Source: Adiantum capillus-veneris (Eukaryota; Streptophyta; Polypodiopsida; Polypodiales; Pteridaceae). Taken from it: a DNA stretch of 64,000 bases. The notes below the pieces were generated by a model that saw only the letters and a list, made by a program, of their open reading frames with translations, made no database searches and was not told the DNA's origin. Made by a program: the position numbers and the translations under genes. The stretch spans positions 28,659,709-28,723,708 of the forward strand of contig CM043971.1 of assembly GCA_014529385.2 (NCBI GenBank), read 5' to 3'. This document shows, one piece after another, positions 45,984 to 55,620 of the stretch. Every line of letters starts with the position of its first letter. Within the stretch, counting starts at the first letter, position 1.

Positions 45984-46349
45984 AAGAGAGCAAAAGAACC
46001 TCCAAGAGATTCACAAATCTCCTCTCCAATGCAAGCAAAACTCTACACAAAATCTCAGCACAAAGCTAAGACAAGCTGCTTCCCAAAAGAACTGTTTACC
46101 TGAAGAAAATCTGTCAAAAAGCACACCATCTTGATCTAAACACCTCCGAAAAGTAACTTTTGCTACGCTGCTCAGAACAAAATTTTGAGGGCTCGAACGG
46201 CTTCAAAAGGGGGGTAAAACCGCAGGTCACCTGCTCAGAATACTCCCGGAACGTCGAGGATGCTCCCACGAACAAATTTTCTGAAAACTGCCTGAAAACT
46301 GCGATTGCGCGCGCGGACACGAAAACGCAAGTAGAGGCTCTGGAAATCA
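45984..46349 (-). other. Copia B 5' leader
   Basis: The untranslated leader between the primer-binding site and gag. Plus-strand frames here (46160-46681) are shadows. Short blocks resemble the copia A leader. Confidence 0.7.
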
Positions 46350-46365
46350 CCTTGCTCAGATACCA
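46350..46365 (-). other. Copia B primer-binding site
   Basis: The minus strand reads TGGTATCTGAGCAAGG, two bases from the LTR end (CTTCAACA). It is the copia-typical site for the initiator-methionine tRNA, with one difference from TGGTATCAGAGC. Confidence 0.85.
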
Positions 46366-46367
46366 AT

Positions 46368-46514
46368 TGTTGAAGATGATGAAACAGGAAACAGAAGGAA
46401 GACAACAACTCAGAGTAGGAAGAAGATGGAGAAGGAGAAGACACAGAGCTTGTGTACGAGATCTCTGTAGTCTCTCTCTCTGTATTGGAATAATAATGTA
46501 TACAAACTCAAAGC
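46368..46514 (-). repeat. Copia B 5' LTR, truncated
   Basis: It matches the inner 147 bases of the 3' LTR, then similarity stops abruptly at AAACTCAAAGC. The outer part of about 125 bases, which would include the U3 end, is missing and copia C leader sequence takes its place. Confidence 0.85.
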
Positions 46515-47083
46515 AGCTCCTCGGTCTCAGATCTCCAAGCTGGGCGAAGCAAGAGGTCAAACTCTGGAGGGGTGTGTGCCCGGGGTGGGCATGCCCCCTT
46601 CACTATTTTAATTTTCAAATGGCCCCCCCTTGGGCGGCCTCATGTGAAAGAAGCGCAGATGGAAACAAAGGCGGGCGATAGTGATGGATTTCGACAGTGC
46701 AGGAGGCAAAGCCGCGCTCACCCTGCCCCTACAGAGCTCAATTGCAGAGCTCCATGAAGCGTGAAATCTCCATCCCGCCCGCGCGCACACTTTTGGATGC
46801 ATCTGCATTGCAAATGGCCAACTCCTGTTGAGCTCCTCCCTCCTTGTAAGGGTTTTCTCCCACGACTGTGTCAACCTCATCTTCTTCTGGTAAGCAGTCG
46901 CTCCCACGCCTACTTGTGTCGACCTTCCTCCTCATCGTCTTGTGTCTTCAAGGTGCCATGCCCACGGACTCCATGAGCTCCAAGCCTGCCAAGAGAGAGA
47001 GAGAGAGAGAGAGAGTTGGGAAGAGAAAGGAGAGAGACCATGCATGCAACCTTCCCCCCTCCTCCATGGCACCTTCCCCCCTA
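46515..47083 (-). other. Copia C leader remnant
   Basis: Sequence downstream (on the minus strand) of the copia C primer-binding site. It contains a GA run at 46991-47014 and no gag frame that could be recognised. It is cut at the junction with the truncated copia B LTR. Confidence 0.5.
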
Positions 47084-47095
47084 GCTCTGATACCA
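47084..47095 (-). other. Copia C primer-binding site
   Basis: The minus strand reads TGGTATCAGAGC, a perfect 12-base copy of the initiator-Met primer-binding site, one base from the LTR edge at 47097. Confidence 0.85.
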
Positions 47096-47096
47096 G

Positions 47097-47611
47097 TGTA
47101 AGACAAGGGAAGCTAGAGACTCAGAGTCCGCCACCCAACCACCCATTATATAGCAAAGCCCTTGGCCCTTTGCCCTAGTTGGACTCCCCGTTCCACACTG
47201 CCTAGCCCGGCTCTGCCCTTGTTTAGTTCGGCCTTGCCGATGTCCTGACACATACATAAAATATGAGGGTAGAGACAAAGCAAGAGAGTTAAGCAAGAGG
47301 TGTGATGCTTCTTTATTATTTTGACTAGAAGATCATTTACAAGCTTCTGTAGAAGATTAAGATGATAAGCATAGATCAAGGGGTGCAAGTGTGAGAGAGA
47401 CAAGTGTGATGAAGCCGTCTGGCCATGGTGTGGTCTGGGCTACACGGTGCTCCCTGCTAGGCTTGCTGGTGGCACTTTTATCACCTTCACGGAGAGGCAG
47501 AGGGTTACATCCAGTGAAGCCTACAGCAAATAGGAAGGGGCGCCTTTGGTAGTGTTGATTAGGAAATTGTGTTGGCATCTGCACGTCATGCACACGTCAC
47601 CTCCCCCTACA
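47097..47611 (-). repeat. Copia C 5' LTR
   Basis: Bounded inside by the primer-binding site (LTR ends CTTACA on the minus strand) and outside by TGTAGGGGGAGG at 47611, giving 515 bases with TG and CA ends. No second copy is in the window, so the outer edge is provisional. TATATAAT on the minus strand near 47149 and AATAAA near 47312 could be its transcription signals, but their order is not the usual one. Confidence 0.65.
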
Positions 47612-47999
47612 ACGGACTCCAGGGGAGGACAATTACAATGCTTGAAATGTAGTTTAGGAGGTTTTTTGCATAGCTTGGCCGCCGCCATCTCTTCCCAGTA
47701 GCGAGCCTTCTTCCGTAGTGCCTGGTTCTCAAGCCACTGTCACATCTCCTATGTGCCCTGGTATGCTTCCCAAGCCCGCAATGACGATGGAGTGTAATAA
47801 TTGCCAAGCTGCATGCCCAAGTGATATGAGACCACATCATCCACTCTGTGCATCACCATTGTTTAGAGAACGTGGGGTCGATTTACCTTAATATAGCTTT
47901 GTTGTTCATTTATTAACGGCTGACCTCCTATAAATTTTCCATGAGTTTTTGAATGTCTCATAACTATAGAACGGGTTCCCGTACTCATCATCTTGAGCC
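47612..47999. other. Non-coding stretch
   Basis: No domain seen. Possibly the G7 3' end or LTR. Confidence 0.4.
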
Positions 48000-49065
48000 C
48001 CCCCTTGATTGTTCTTCAACTGGACATAAGCAAGAAACGTGAGTAATCATTTCAGATTGATTCATATCTTGTATCACCTTATACGTGTTTCTCCTAACCT
48101 TTTCTTGGATTGTAGCCTATACTTTCTGTCCTTCTATGTATTCCACAGAAAGTCGCCCTTCATCATAACAATGCTTGTAACGTTCTTAGGCTTTTGCATT
48201 TTTTTTCCAAATTTCTTGTCACAATAGTGGTTGCTTAGCTTGTAAGTGAGCATACCAATGGTTAGCATCATGGTATTTTTTTTTTCAAATCTGCAAGAAT
48301 GGTAATTGTGGTGGAAATATTGGATTATGCTCATAAAGTGCACGAAAAGGAATAATCCTTATAGAACTGTGTACGGTGCATCTATAGGCATGTAGTACAT
48401 AAGGTAGCATTTTGTCCCAATTGCTTTGAAGAGGGTCTACAAATGCCTTCAGCATCTGTTTATTAGTCTTATTTAATCACTCACAAAACCCATTTGTTTG
48501 AGGATGATATGATGATGCCAACTTTTTCAGTACCTAAGCATTGCGAGACCACTTTGAGTGCTTCAGATTTGAAATTTGTTGCCTGCTTTGACAATAGTTT
48601 TGTCGGGCGAGCATCGATTTCCTCTAATAAATTGTTTTTGACTGCACCTGTTGAAGCCTTTGGTAAATCTCGTGCTTCAATAACTTTATGAGATATTCAA
48701 TGGCTATTATAATATATTTGTTACCCCCTGCTGAAGTTGGAAAAGGTCTGACAATGCCCCATGAGACCATTTCAAATGGAATTCCTACCTTGATAGGCTC
48801 AAGAAGCCCTTGCCTTTTTTATTGGGTTCTTTCATTGCTGCACATAGTTCACATGAAGTGAGAACTTCATGTACTATTGATCTCATTTTTGGCCAATAAA
48901 AACTTTGTCGCAACATTGATAGGCACATGTAAAAGCCTAGATGTCCATATAAAGGATGGAAATGAAAATAATTCACAATTTTCTTTTGTAATTTTATTGG
49001 GATTTGAGGACAAAGTAAATCTTTGTTTGCAGCAAAATATAAAACTCCATCCTTAATCAAATAGC
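48000..49065 (-). pseudogene. Ty3/gypsy G7 integrase
   Basis: Minus strand. The zinc domain lies at 48785-49060 (HPLYGHLGFYMC, FYWPKMRSIVHEV, then CELCAAMKEP). Core traces follow, with SYHPQTNGFCE and a stop near 48490, then NKQMLKAFVDPLQSNWD and LPYVLHAYRCTVHSS (48360-48440). The C-terminus decays toward 48000. Stops and frameshifts throughout. Confidence 0.8.
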
Positions 49066-50434
49066 ATTGCGTGGCTTGGCCATTTTCGGCATGTTTAATC
49101 TGTTCGACAATATCTTGGATAGTAAAATTAGTTGCATGTGCTTGTGCCAGCTTTATTTATTGCATTTCTAATGGGAATAACTATGTTGCTTGTACTTCCA
49201 ACCTTGATAAGCAATCTACCACTGTATTTTTTTTTGCCCGCCCGACACATATTGAAGTTTGAATCGATAATCTTGTAATTCGAGAATCCACCTTAAAAGC
49301 CGACCAGGGGGTGTTGTTTTGTTATCATTGTAGTTAAGGTTTGATGGTCAGATTCTACTGTTAATTACGACCCATGCACGTTTGCGTGTAATTTTTGCAA
49401 GGACCATACCACTACAAGTAGTTATTTTTTTGTTGTTGAATAATTCTTTTCATACATTGTCAAACTTTGGCTAATAAAAGCAATGGGTTGCCACGTTGCT
49501 TGTGCATCTTGTTGCATCAAAACTTCTCCCAATCCAGTATTAGATGCGTCTATTCTCAATAAAAATGGTTTCTCAAAATGTGGTTCTAGATGTCTCAAGA
49601 TAACTTCTTCCATGATTTGAGATTTCAGATCCTCAAATGCTTTTTGATGCTTTTCTTCCCATTGAAACATAGTTTTTTTTTTGTCGACAGTTCATGTAAG
49701 GGGTTAGCTATTGCATGTAGTGTGGGTATAAATCTGCCAAAAAACATTAGTAATCCCAAGAATTTTTTACATCTTTAACATTTTGTGGTGTTACCTTATT
49801 GGGTCCACACTAATGCCCTCTTTAGACACTATGTATCCGAGAAATCTGAGTTTTGTCTTACCCCATTTGCACTTATGTGGCTGGATTTTGAGGTTGTACT
49901 TCTGTAGTCGATGGAGCACCTCTTCCACCACTTTTGAATGCTCTTCCCATGTCTTTGTATCGATTAGAATGTCGTCCAAGTATACCACAAGTACTTTCAT
50001 GTCAATCAGATTAGAGAAAATAGAGTTTACCAAACGTTGAAATGTTCCTGGAGCACTTGTAAGTCAAATGCCATCACTATGAACTCATATTATCCTCTGC
50101 TTGTTTATAACGCCGACTTTTCTTGGCCTTTAACGTTGATAGGTATTTGCCAATATACTAAAGCTAGGTCGAATGATGTAAAATAAGACGATCCCCCAAG
50201 TTGATCAATCACATCGTCAATTCGTGGCAGTGGAAAGACATCTTGTACTGTCACTCTGTATTCACCTGTGTCTTTTTTGAGTAGACATGGTTTGGATGCC
50301 CAATAGCTTTGTGAAGGTTGAATCACTCCCTTGTGTAACATTTCTTCTACTGCCTTGTTTAGTAAGTCATTTTCCTTCAGGGATCTTTGACGTTGTGCCA
50401 TTTTCATAGGTAGCACTACTTGACAGAGGTGCAA
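49066..50434 (-). pseudogene. Ty3/gypsy G7 reverse transcriptase and RNase H
   Basis: From 50434 on the minus strand: LLNKAVEEMLHKGVIQPSQS, ASKPCLLKKDTGEYRV, FPLPRIDDVIDQLGG and FTSFDLALVYWQI (palm start). After a gap come VVYLDDILIDTKTWEEHSK with an intact YLDD (about 49965), LRFLGYIVSKEGI, and RNase H (FEKPFLLRIDASNTGLG, then TVESDHQTL). Several frame changes and stops. Domain order fits G7 integrase downstream and gag upstream. Confidence 0.85.
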
Positions 50435-50865
50435 GACCTTTGCATAGATACTCTACTACATGTTGAAGCTCAAAAATCCAAAATTCCATCAATTGCTAAG
50501 AATCATGATTCTTGATCGCTACTATAAGTAGCAGTACAATTTGACATTGAAAGGTAATTTGTACTTGTTGTCTGTCGTAGTTAAGTGCTCAAAAGCGGGC
50601 TCAAAAGATTCAATTGAATCTTCTTTCATTTGTATATCTTTTTTTCTTGTTCCAAACATACATCTTGGGTGGGGTCTCTAGCCACTTGGTAACAACATTG
50701 ACCTTTGTCTCTTTTCACTTTAATAGATATTAGAGGTTGTCATTGTTAGCCACTTGTAGATTGATTTGTTCTTGGAGGTGGTAGAGTTTCACTATTTTTC
50801 TCTCTAGGGTGACCTTGATGGTGTTTGCATACCCATCAAAAACTTGGATCTTTGCTTCTAGCTAT
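50435..50865 (-). other. G7 region between gag and RT
   Basis: The protease should lie here but no active-site motif was found, so it is either decayed or deleted. Confidence 0.45.
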
Positions 50866-51342
50866 TGTGACTATGCAATCACTCTCTTAACTACTTCCTC
50901 TTTTCTATAAGCAACTTCCTTGAACTTTTCTACTAGCATCATCATCTGTTTAAAATAATCATCTATATCTAGCAACAAGGAAGTAATACTTTTGGAGGCC
51001 TCTCCCAGAGCTGAATTGATTTGTCTATTAGTGGAATCCCTTTTCTTGTTTTTGACATTCACTTCAGGTACTTCAGGTGCCTTTGGTACTTCCACACTCT
51101 ATGGGTCTCAAAGAGAAGTATCTTATTTTGATTGGTTTCCATTCTCTCATCTTTTTGTGTTGGGTTCTTTGTAGCATGTGTGGTAGTGTGTCTGATGTTT
51201 CCACTTGATCCTTTTTTGTTGCAACCCTTGTTCTTATTCCTCTGCTTTCCACTTGGGTCATTTCTTCTTCTCTAAATAATATTTTTACCTCATCCTGGAC
51301 ATTGATGGTTTGGAAGAAAGAAGGACCCCAATGGTCCTCCAT
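50866..51342 (-). pseudogene. Ty3/gypsy G7 gag start
   Basis: Minus-strand frames starting MEDHWGPSFFQT at 51342, only about 33 bases from a primer-binding-site-like sequence (51376-51386). A Lys/Glu-rich segment follows at 50871-51095. No zinc knuckle is visible. Position alone supports gag. Confidence 0.5.
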
Positions 51343-51375
51343 ATCTCCTTGTAGAGCCTGTTAGCAGCAAGCTAA

Positions 51376-51386
51376 CTCGGATACCA
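51376..51386 (-). other. G7 primer-binding-site-like sequence
   Basis: The minus strand reads TGGTATCCGAG, one base different from the initiator-Met site over 11 bases. It lies immediately upstream of the G7 gag start. The matching LTR should begin at about 51388, but plus-strand LTR-like features occupy that space. Confidence 0.6.
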
Positions 51387-51403
51387 TTTTTCGGAGCTCT
51401 CAT

Positions 51404-52207
51404 TGTAAGCCAGGGCTACAGGCTTCCATATATTATCAACCTATCATTACCTATCTTTAGTTAGAGCTCCCAAATTATTAGTTTTGACCACCAAAAACCT
51501 TGGCTAAGGTATAAAAGCCAATTTTTGTAAGTTATTATTAAGTTTTTGGACAATGAAATACACAGTGTGAGCTAACAACGCTCACTTCTCTCCTTCTCGC
51601 GCTTCCTACTCCCTCCCCGGTTGTCACATTGCAGTCGTGCTTGTTGCATTGCAACCGTAGGTAAGAGCTCTACGCATTCACGTAAACACTTCACGATATT
51701 TCGTAGATTTTGGCATCGTCGATCTGCGGCCTAATTTTGTCATAAGTAGGAATTTACACTTCAAAAAAAAAACTAAGCATAGGTGGGGTATTGGGGCATC
51801 ATTGCTAAGCATTTAGGTGCATTCTGGGTTGAAAACGATTAGGTCAAAAATCCATTGTTGTTAATAATCGCGATTTTGGCACTTGACCTAAAGTGGGATT
51901 TGAGACCATAAGCATGTGTTCTTAGGTCTTATAAACATGTCCTAGAAGTTTCGTTACATTTGGATGTCATTCGATGCTGTAACGGATGTGATTTGTTTGT
52001 CGATGAGCGATTGGCTTTTAGTGATTTCAGTCACTTGAGTGTAGCTTGAGTTAGATGCAAGTTGTTTGTTGTTTTCCGAGATATTGAAAATCTCTTGTAG
52101 CCTCTATGCACTAGTCGAGTCAGCTTCGTCCCATGGATTGACAATTTAATCGTGATTCTCGCTAAATCTACAATAAGATAGGAGTGAAGTTAGACACCCG
52201 TCCCACA
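51404..52207 (+). repeat. Possible gypsy G8 5' LTR
   Basis: It ends in CCCACA at 52207, followed by TTTGGTGCCGCTATTGGC. That is the TGGYGCCG class of primer-binding sites common just after gypsy LTRs. TATAAAAG at 51510-51517 fits an LTR promoter. The left edge TGTAAGCC at 51404 is a guess, and no second LTR copy was found. Confidence 0.5.
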
Positions 52208-52686
52208 TTTGGTGCCGCTATTGGCAGGGATTGAAGAGACCTAAACTAGGAAAAAACACGAGCATCTTGTGAAGTTATCCTTTAACTTCCTCTAAGATCT
52301 CTTAGAGTAAAAACTTTCTTTTTAAAAACTGCATAACTTAAGATTGTCGTCTTTTGCTGTGTAGAGGTAGCTTGGAAGTAATCGTACTTGTCGAGTGCCT
52401 TTAGGATTGTAGGATTGTAGAACTAGATTAGGATTTTAAGAATGATTGATAGACGAGACAAGTCTTAAGATCAATGCTTAGAAAACCATAAAAAATAAGA
52501 AATGAGTGTTTGTGGATATTTTCCACAACCCCATTGCATGAGAACCTAGGAGCACGATAAGTAGGATCCAAGGTGGATTTCAGAACATTGCTCTCGACGG
52601 TCCCACATCCTCGTCACTACTCATAATGAGGATAAAAATCTTATAACCTGGACAACAAATTTAATATTCTATTGGCATTCTTCGTC

Positions 52687-52689
<3 letters not shown>
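52208..52689. other. G8 leader, non-coding
   Basis: No frame or domain; the untranslated leader of the element if 51404-52207 is its LTR. Confidence 0.4.

Positions 52690-52742
<53 letters not shown>
52690..52742 (+). repeat. (CT)n microsatellite
   Basis: An uninterrupted CT run of about 53 bases. Confidence 0.98.
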
Positions 52743-52744
<2 letters not shown>

Positions 52745-52993
52745 CTCACATTCTCTAGTCATGTCCAATCCCTGCACACCTCGGTCTAGAGGTGCACAGA
52801 GATCAGAACCACCGGGTTATAATCTCGTCTTTATTGGTCAATACCTATATTTGTGGGTACAAGAAATCTACAGACCCACGTCTACATGATACTACATGTA
52901 GTGGACAAAACCCCTTTGCCTCTTCTCTAGCTGTAGCACTTCACAGCATCTTAACATCTTTTCACAGTAGATCTTTTCACTGTTCGTCTAACT

Positions 52994-53150
52994 CTAAACC
53001 CTAAACCGTAAGTAATTCTTGCGTGGACTCGATCTAACGTAAATAAGCGTAAATCTAAATAAACGTAAATCTAACTAAAAATAAACCTAAATCTAATTTA
53101 ACGTAAGTCTACATCTAACCTAATCTTTAACGTCTTTTGGGATAGTTTCC
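52994..53150. repeat. Telomere-like and AAACCTAAATC-type degenerate repeats, left block
   Basis: Begins with CTAAACCCTAAACC (two plant telomere-type heptamers). It continues as many short variants of CTAAATCTAA, AACGTAAATC and AAACCTAAATC. The part 53061-53148 is repeated at 53723-53840. A GT run at 53176-53207 follows. Confidence 0.8.
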
Positions 53151-53174
53151 TACGACGTTAAAACTCTCTTCTTC

Positions 53175-53212
<38 letters not shown>

Positions 53213-53343
53213 ACCTAAATAAACCTAAGTCTAATCTAATATAACATAAATCTAAATCTAACGTAAATTATGTTATATTAAAAACATCCAACTAAACTAA
53301 CAGGGATTATAAGAACCTTAAAAATGATTTAACACATAATTTT

Positions 53344-53704
53344 TCACATAACTCGGCAAGAGTTGGCATTCTCATCACTAAAGATGTGAGAGTTAACTTC
53401 CGGCGGTGACGCTGCCTCATCTCCATCCACATCTGACGACAGCAATTGGCCCTTTGGACCGTTCTTGCTCTTGTTACTAACTTTGAAGTTGCTGTTGAAT
53501 GACTAGAGGTTGTCTAGATGGTCATTGTCGGGGATGTAGTGACTCTTGCCGCCCTGAAGATCCACCTTCTTCCCTATCTTCTGAAGACATTTCACCAGTA
53601 CTTTTGGATCGACGGAGCCCACCATGAGTGAAGGCAGCAATACCTTATATTCCATTGAGGGCTTTCTTCACCCGCTTCATGCAGGCATCGCAGTCTATGG
53701 AGAC
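53344..53704 (-). pseudogene. HIPP-type heavy-metal-associated protein fragment
   Basis: From 53704 on the minus strand the frame reads VSIDCDACMKRVKKALNGI. This is an HMA-domain start with the metal-binding C-X2-C motif (CDAC). A stop follows, then a frameshift with apparent loss of about a dozen codons, then MVGSVDPKVLVKCLQKIGKK, the second half of the HMA fold. The rest is a Lys/Asn/Ser-rich linker with one more stop. It ends in NSCRVM and TGA: a C-terminal CaaX isoprenylation box, the hallmark of plant HIPPs. In the family these bind metal at the cytosolic face of membranes or in nuclei. This copy is broken, has no start exon, and is flanked by long direct repeats. Confidence 0.75.
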
Positions 53705-53850
53705 CTAAATCTAATCTAATATAACGTAAATCTAACTAAAAATAAACCTAAATCTAATCTAATTTAACTTAAATAAACCTAAATCTAATCTAACGTAAGT
53801 CTACATCTAACCTAATCTTTAACGTCTTTTAGGATAGTTTGTGTGTGTGG
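53700..53850. repeat. AAACCTAAATC-type degenerate repeats, right block
   Basis: The second copy of the left block, with an extra segment of about 30 bases. It shares AACGTAAGTCTACATCTAAC and TAATCTTTAACGTCTTTT. It abuts the HIPP fragment directly at 53704. Confidence 0.8.
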
Positions 53851-53999
53851 ATGTGTGTGCCAATAAAAAGAGATAAATGGTATAACCTTTCTATCACCCA
53901 TGCCAAGTATGATAGATTGGTTATGCCATTTCCCTCTTGAATAATAGGTCTTGAGTTCAACTCCTCGTCGGCTAGATCTTTAGGTCTTTTAATTTTAAT
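53841..53999 (+). mobile_element. SINE-like insertion with tRNA-like segment
   Basis: The left repeat block reads GATAGTTTCCTACGACGTTA continuously. In the right block this is split after TAGTTT (53835-53840) and resumes TAGTTTCCTATGACG at 54000, so 159 bases were inserted with a 6-base duplication. The insert holds a 71-base tRNA-like stretch (53902-53972): it starts GCCAAG, has an A-box-like GATAGATTGGTTATG, a B-box-like GAGTTCAACTCC (53953-53964), and ends CGTCGGC. It is not a working tRNA. Confidence 0.6.
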
Positions 54000-54020
54000 T
54001 AGTTTCCTATGACGTTAAAT

Positions 54021-54227
54021 TAGTTTCTCTCTCTTTCTCTCTCAATGTGTGTGCATTTTTTTGTTTATGCATGTTTTCTCTCTCTTTTCCTCTCTCAATG
54101 TGTGCGTTTTTTGTTTATGCATGTTCTCTCTCTCTTTTCCTCTCTCAATGTGTGCGTTTTTTGTTTATGCATGCTCTCTCTCTCTTTTCCTCTCTCAATG
54201 TGTGTGTGCATTCTTTGTTTATGTATG
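54021..54227 (+). repeat. 50-base minisatellite, about four units
   Basis: Units with CTCTCTTTTCCTCTCTCAAT followed by GTGTGCGTTTTTTGTTTATG recur every 50 bases (starts near 54071, 54121 and 54171, with a diverged first unit). Because 50 is not a multiple of three, the same peptide appears in all three plus frames. The resulting 90-180 codon frames are artefacts. Confidence 0.93.
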
Positions 54228-54255
54228 TGTGTGTGCGTTTTTGTTTATGTTTGTA

Positions 54256-54301
<46 letters not shown>

Positions 54302-54308
54302 AACACTA

Positions 54309-54346
<38 letters not shown>

Positions 54347-54429
54347 GGAGAGAGAAAGAGGGGAAGGGAACATGAGAGTGAGGAGAGGGAAGGAGCATAC
54401 CTGGCTCTCCTTCCTCTCCTCGCGCGCGC

Positions 54430-54479
<50 letters not shown>

Positions 54480-54504
54480 AGAAGAAAGAGAGAGAGAGAG
54501 AGAG
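54256..54504 (+). repeat. Cluster of CT, GT, GA, CG and GT microsatellites
   Basis: CT 54256-54298, GT 54310-54326, GA 54327-54355, CG 54421-54432, GT 54432-54478, GA 54487-54504. A potentially Z-DNA-forming CG-GT stretch is included. No gene. Confidence 0.95.
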
Positions 54505-54529
54505 GGAGAGCGTTACCTGCTCCTTGCTT

Positions 54530-54718
54530 GAGGGCACCGAAAAACTCAGATATGAGATCTGAGTTTTTGGGCGCTCTCTGTTATTTTTTTTAGCCCAGCC
54601 GGCGTCGCTATGAGCGTCGCAAATTTACTTGTAAATTTGCGACGCTCATAGCGACGTCGAGAAATTTTTTTTTTGAGCGTCGTGTGAGCGTCGCTAATAT
54701 GAATAGCCTCTTGTAGTG
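54530..54718 (-). mobile_element. CACTA-type terminus with palindromic subterminal repeats
   Basis: The right end reads CACTACAAGAGG on the minus strand (edge at 54718), the En/Spm-type terminus. Several GAGCGTCG/CGACGCTC motifs follow, including a perfect 26-bp inverted repeat (54603-54628 and 54631-54656, two-base spacer). A second smaller hairpin with arms AAAAACTCAGAT and ATCTGAGTTTTT lies at about 54540-54568. The left terminus was not found. It abuts the truncated gypsy pol G8. Confidence 0.6.
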
Positions 54719-54719
54719 A

Positions 54720-55620
54720 AAAGTGCACATTCATGGATAGACAATGAAAAATTCTTGGACATATAATGTCTAAAAATGGCATAGCTAATGATATGGATAA
54801 AATTCATCTTATTGTTGATTTTCCTAGACCAACAACAGTCAAGGGGGTTCAAGCCTTCTTGGGACATTGTGGATATTACAGATGGTTCATTTACATGTAC
54901 GCTATAATTGAAAAACCCATGTATATCTTAATTACACACTTTGAATGGACTGATGAGTGTGAAGAGTCCTTCATGAAGCTTAAGCAAGCTCGCACCTCAT
55001 CTCCAATATTGAAAGCAATAGATTGGAATAAGATATTCCACATACATGTAGATGCTTCCAATTTTGCCATTGGGTGTATACTAACTCAACCACGAGATGG
55101 AAAAATTTATTTTCCTATTTCTTATGCTAGCCGACAATTGAATATGGTGAAAAAGAATTATACCGCCACTAAAAGGGAAGGATTAGAAATGATCTCTGCC
55201 ATAAAAAAGTATAGACATTACCTATTAGCAAACAAATTTGTGTTCTTTGTGGACCACCAAGCCTTATTGTACTTGGTCAACAAGCCATGCAACACAGGTA
55301 GAATAGTGAGATGGTTCATCATTCTTTTAGAATTTGATTTCACTGTAGTTATTGAAAGGGGCACCACTCATCAAAGAGCAGATCATTTGTCTAGGATTGT
55401 TTCAGGGGAACCACCTAAAGGAGTAGACGATGATCTACCAGATGCCTATCTGTTCTCCGTGGAAATGATACCTCGATGGTCGAAAAATATGGTATCATTG
55501 ATGACCATAGCTCAAATGGATTCGAAAATACCACTTCCTATTACAATCGGATTAATTGAGAAATCGACTATGTATTAATTACTAACTGGTAGGCTATAAA
55601 TAAGGAACCGAGATGGAATA
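54720..55620 (+). pseudogene. Ty3/gypsy G8 RT end and RNase H
   Basis: Starts abruptly at the CACTA terminus inside the RT thumb (CTFM-like, then ILGHIMSKNG and FLGHCGYYRWFI). RNase H follows with IHVDASNFAIGCIL (first Asp), KREGLEMISAIKKYRHYLL (Glu), FVDHQALL (Asp) and RADHLSRI (Asp), so all four acidic residues survive. The 270-codon frame ends at a TAA (55576-55578) and continues in the same frame beyond. RT fingers and palm are absent from this copy. Confidence 0.88.

Larger units (their letters stand above)
41464..46514 (-). mobile_element. Ty1/copia element B, nearly intact
   Basis: A minus-strand element with both LTRs (the 5' one truncated), a primer-binding site, a purine tract (41739-41752) and a gag-pol frame broken by only one in-frame amber codon and one frameshift. 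The alignable LTR parts (about 147 bases) differ by three substitutions and one CT dinucleotide, about 98% identity by eye. This points to a recent insertion. The left flank GTTAA (41459-41463) cannot be matched on the right, because the outer part of the 5' LTR is gone. Confidence 0.92.

Noticed and set aside
46160-46681. 173-codon plus-strand frame
   Set aside because: It covers the copia B leader and LTR on the opposite strand from the coding genes.
49405-49425. CACTACAAGTAG as another CACTA end
   Set aside because: It falls inside recognisable gypsy RNase H coding sequence of G7.
53902-53972. Functional tRNA gene
   Set aside because: The A/B boxes are only partial matches and the stems do not pair properly; better explained as the tRNA-like part of a SINE.
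54045-54593. Plus-strand frames of up to 182 codons, all three frames open
   Set aside because: They arise from the 50-base minisatellite and dinucleotide runs. The same peptide repeats in each frame and there is no domain.
54304-54718. CACTATG at 54304 as left partner of the CACTA terminus
   Set aside because: It shares only five bases with the right terminus and lies inside microsatellites; the AAA flanks are not informative.
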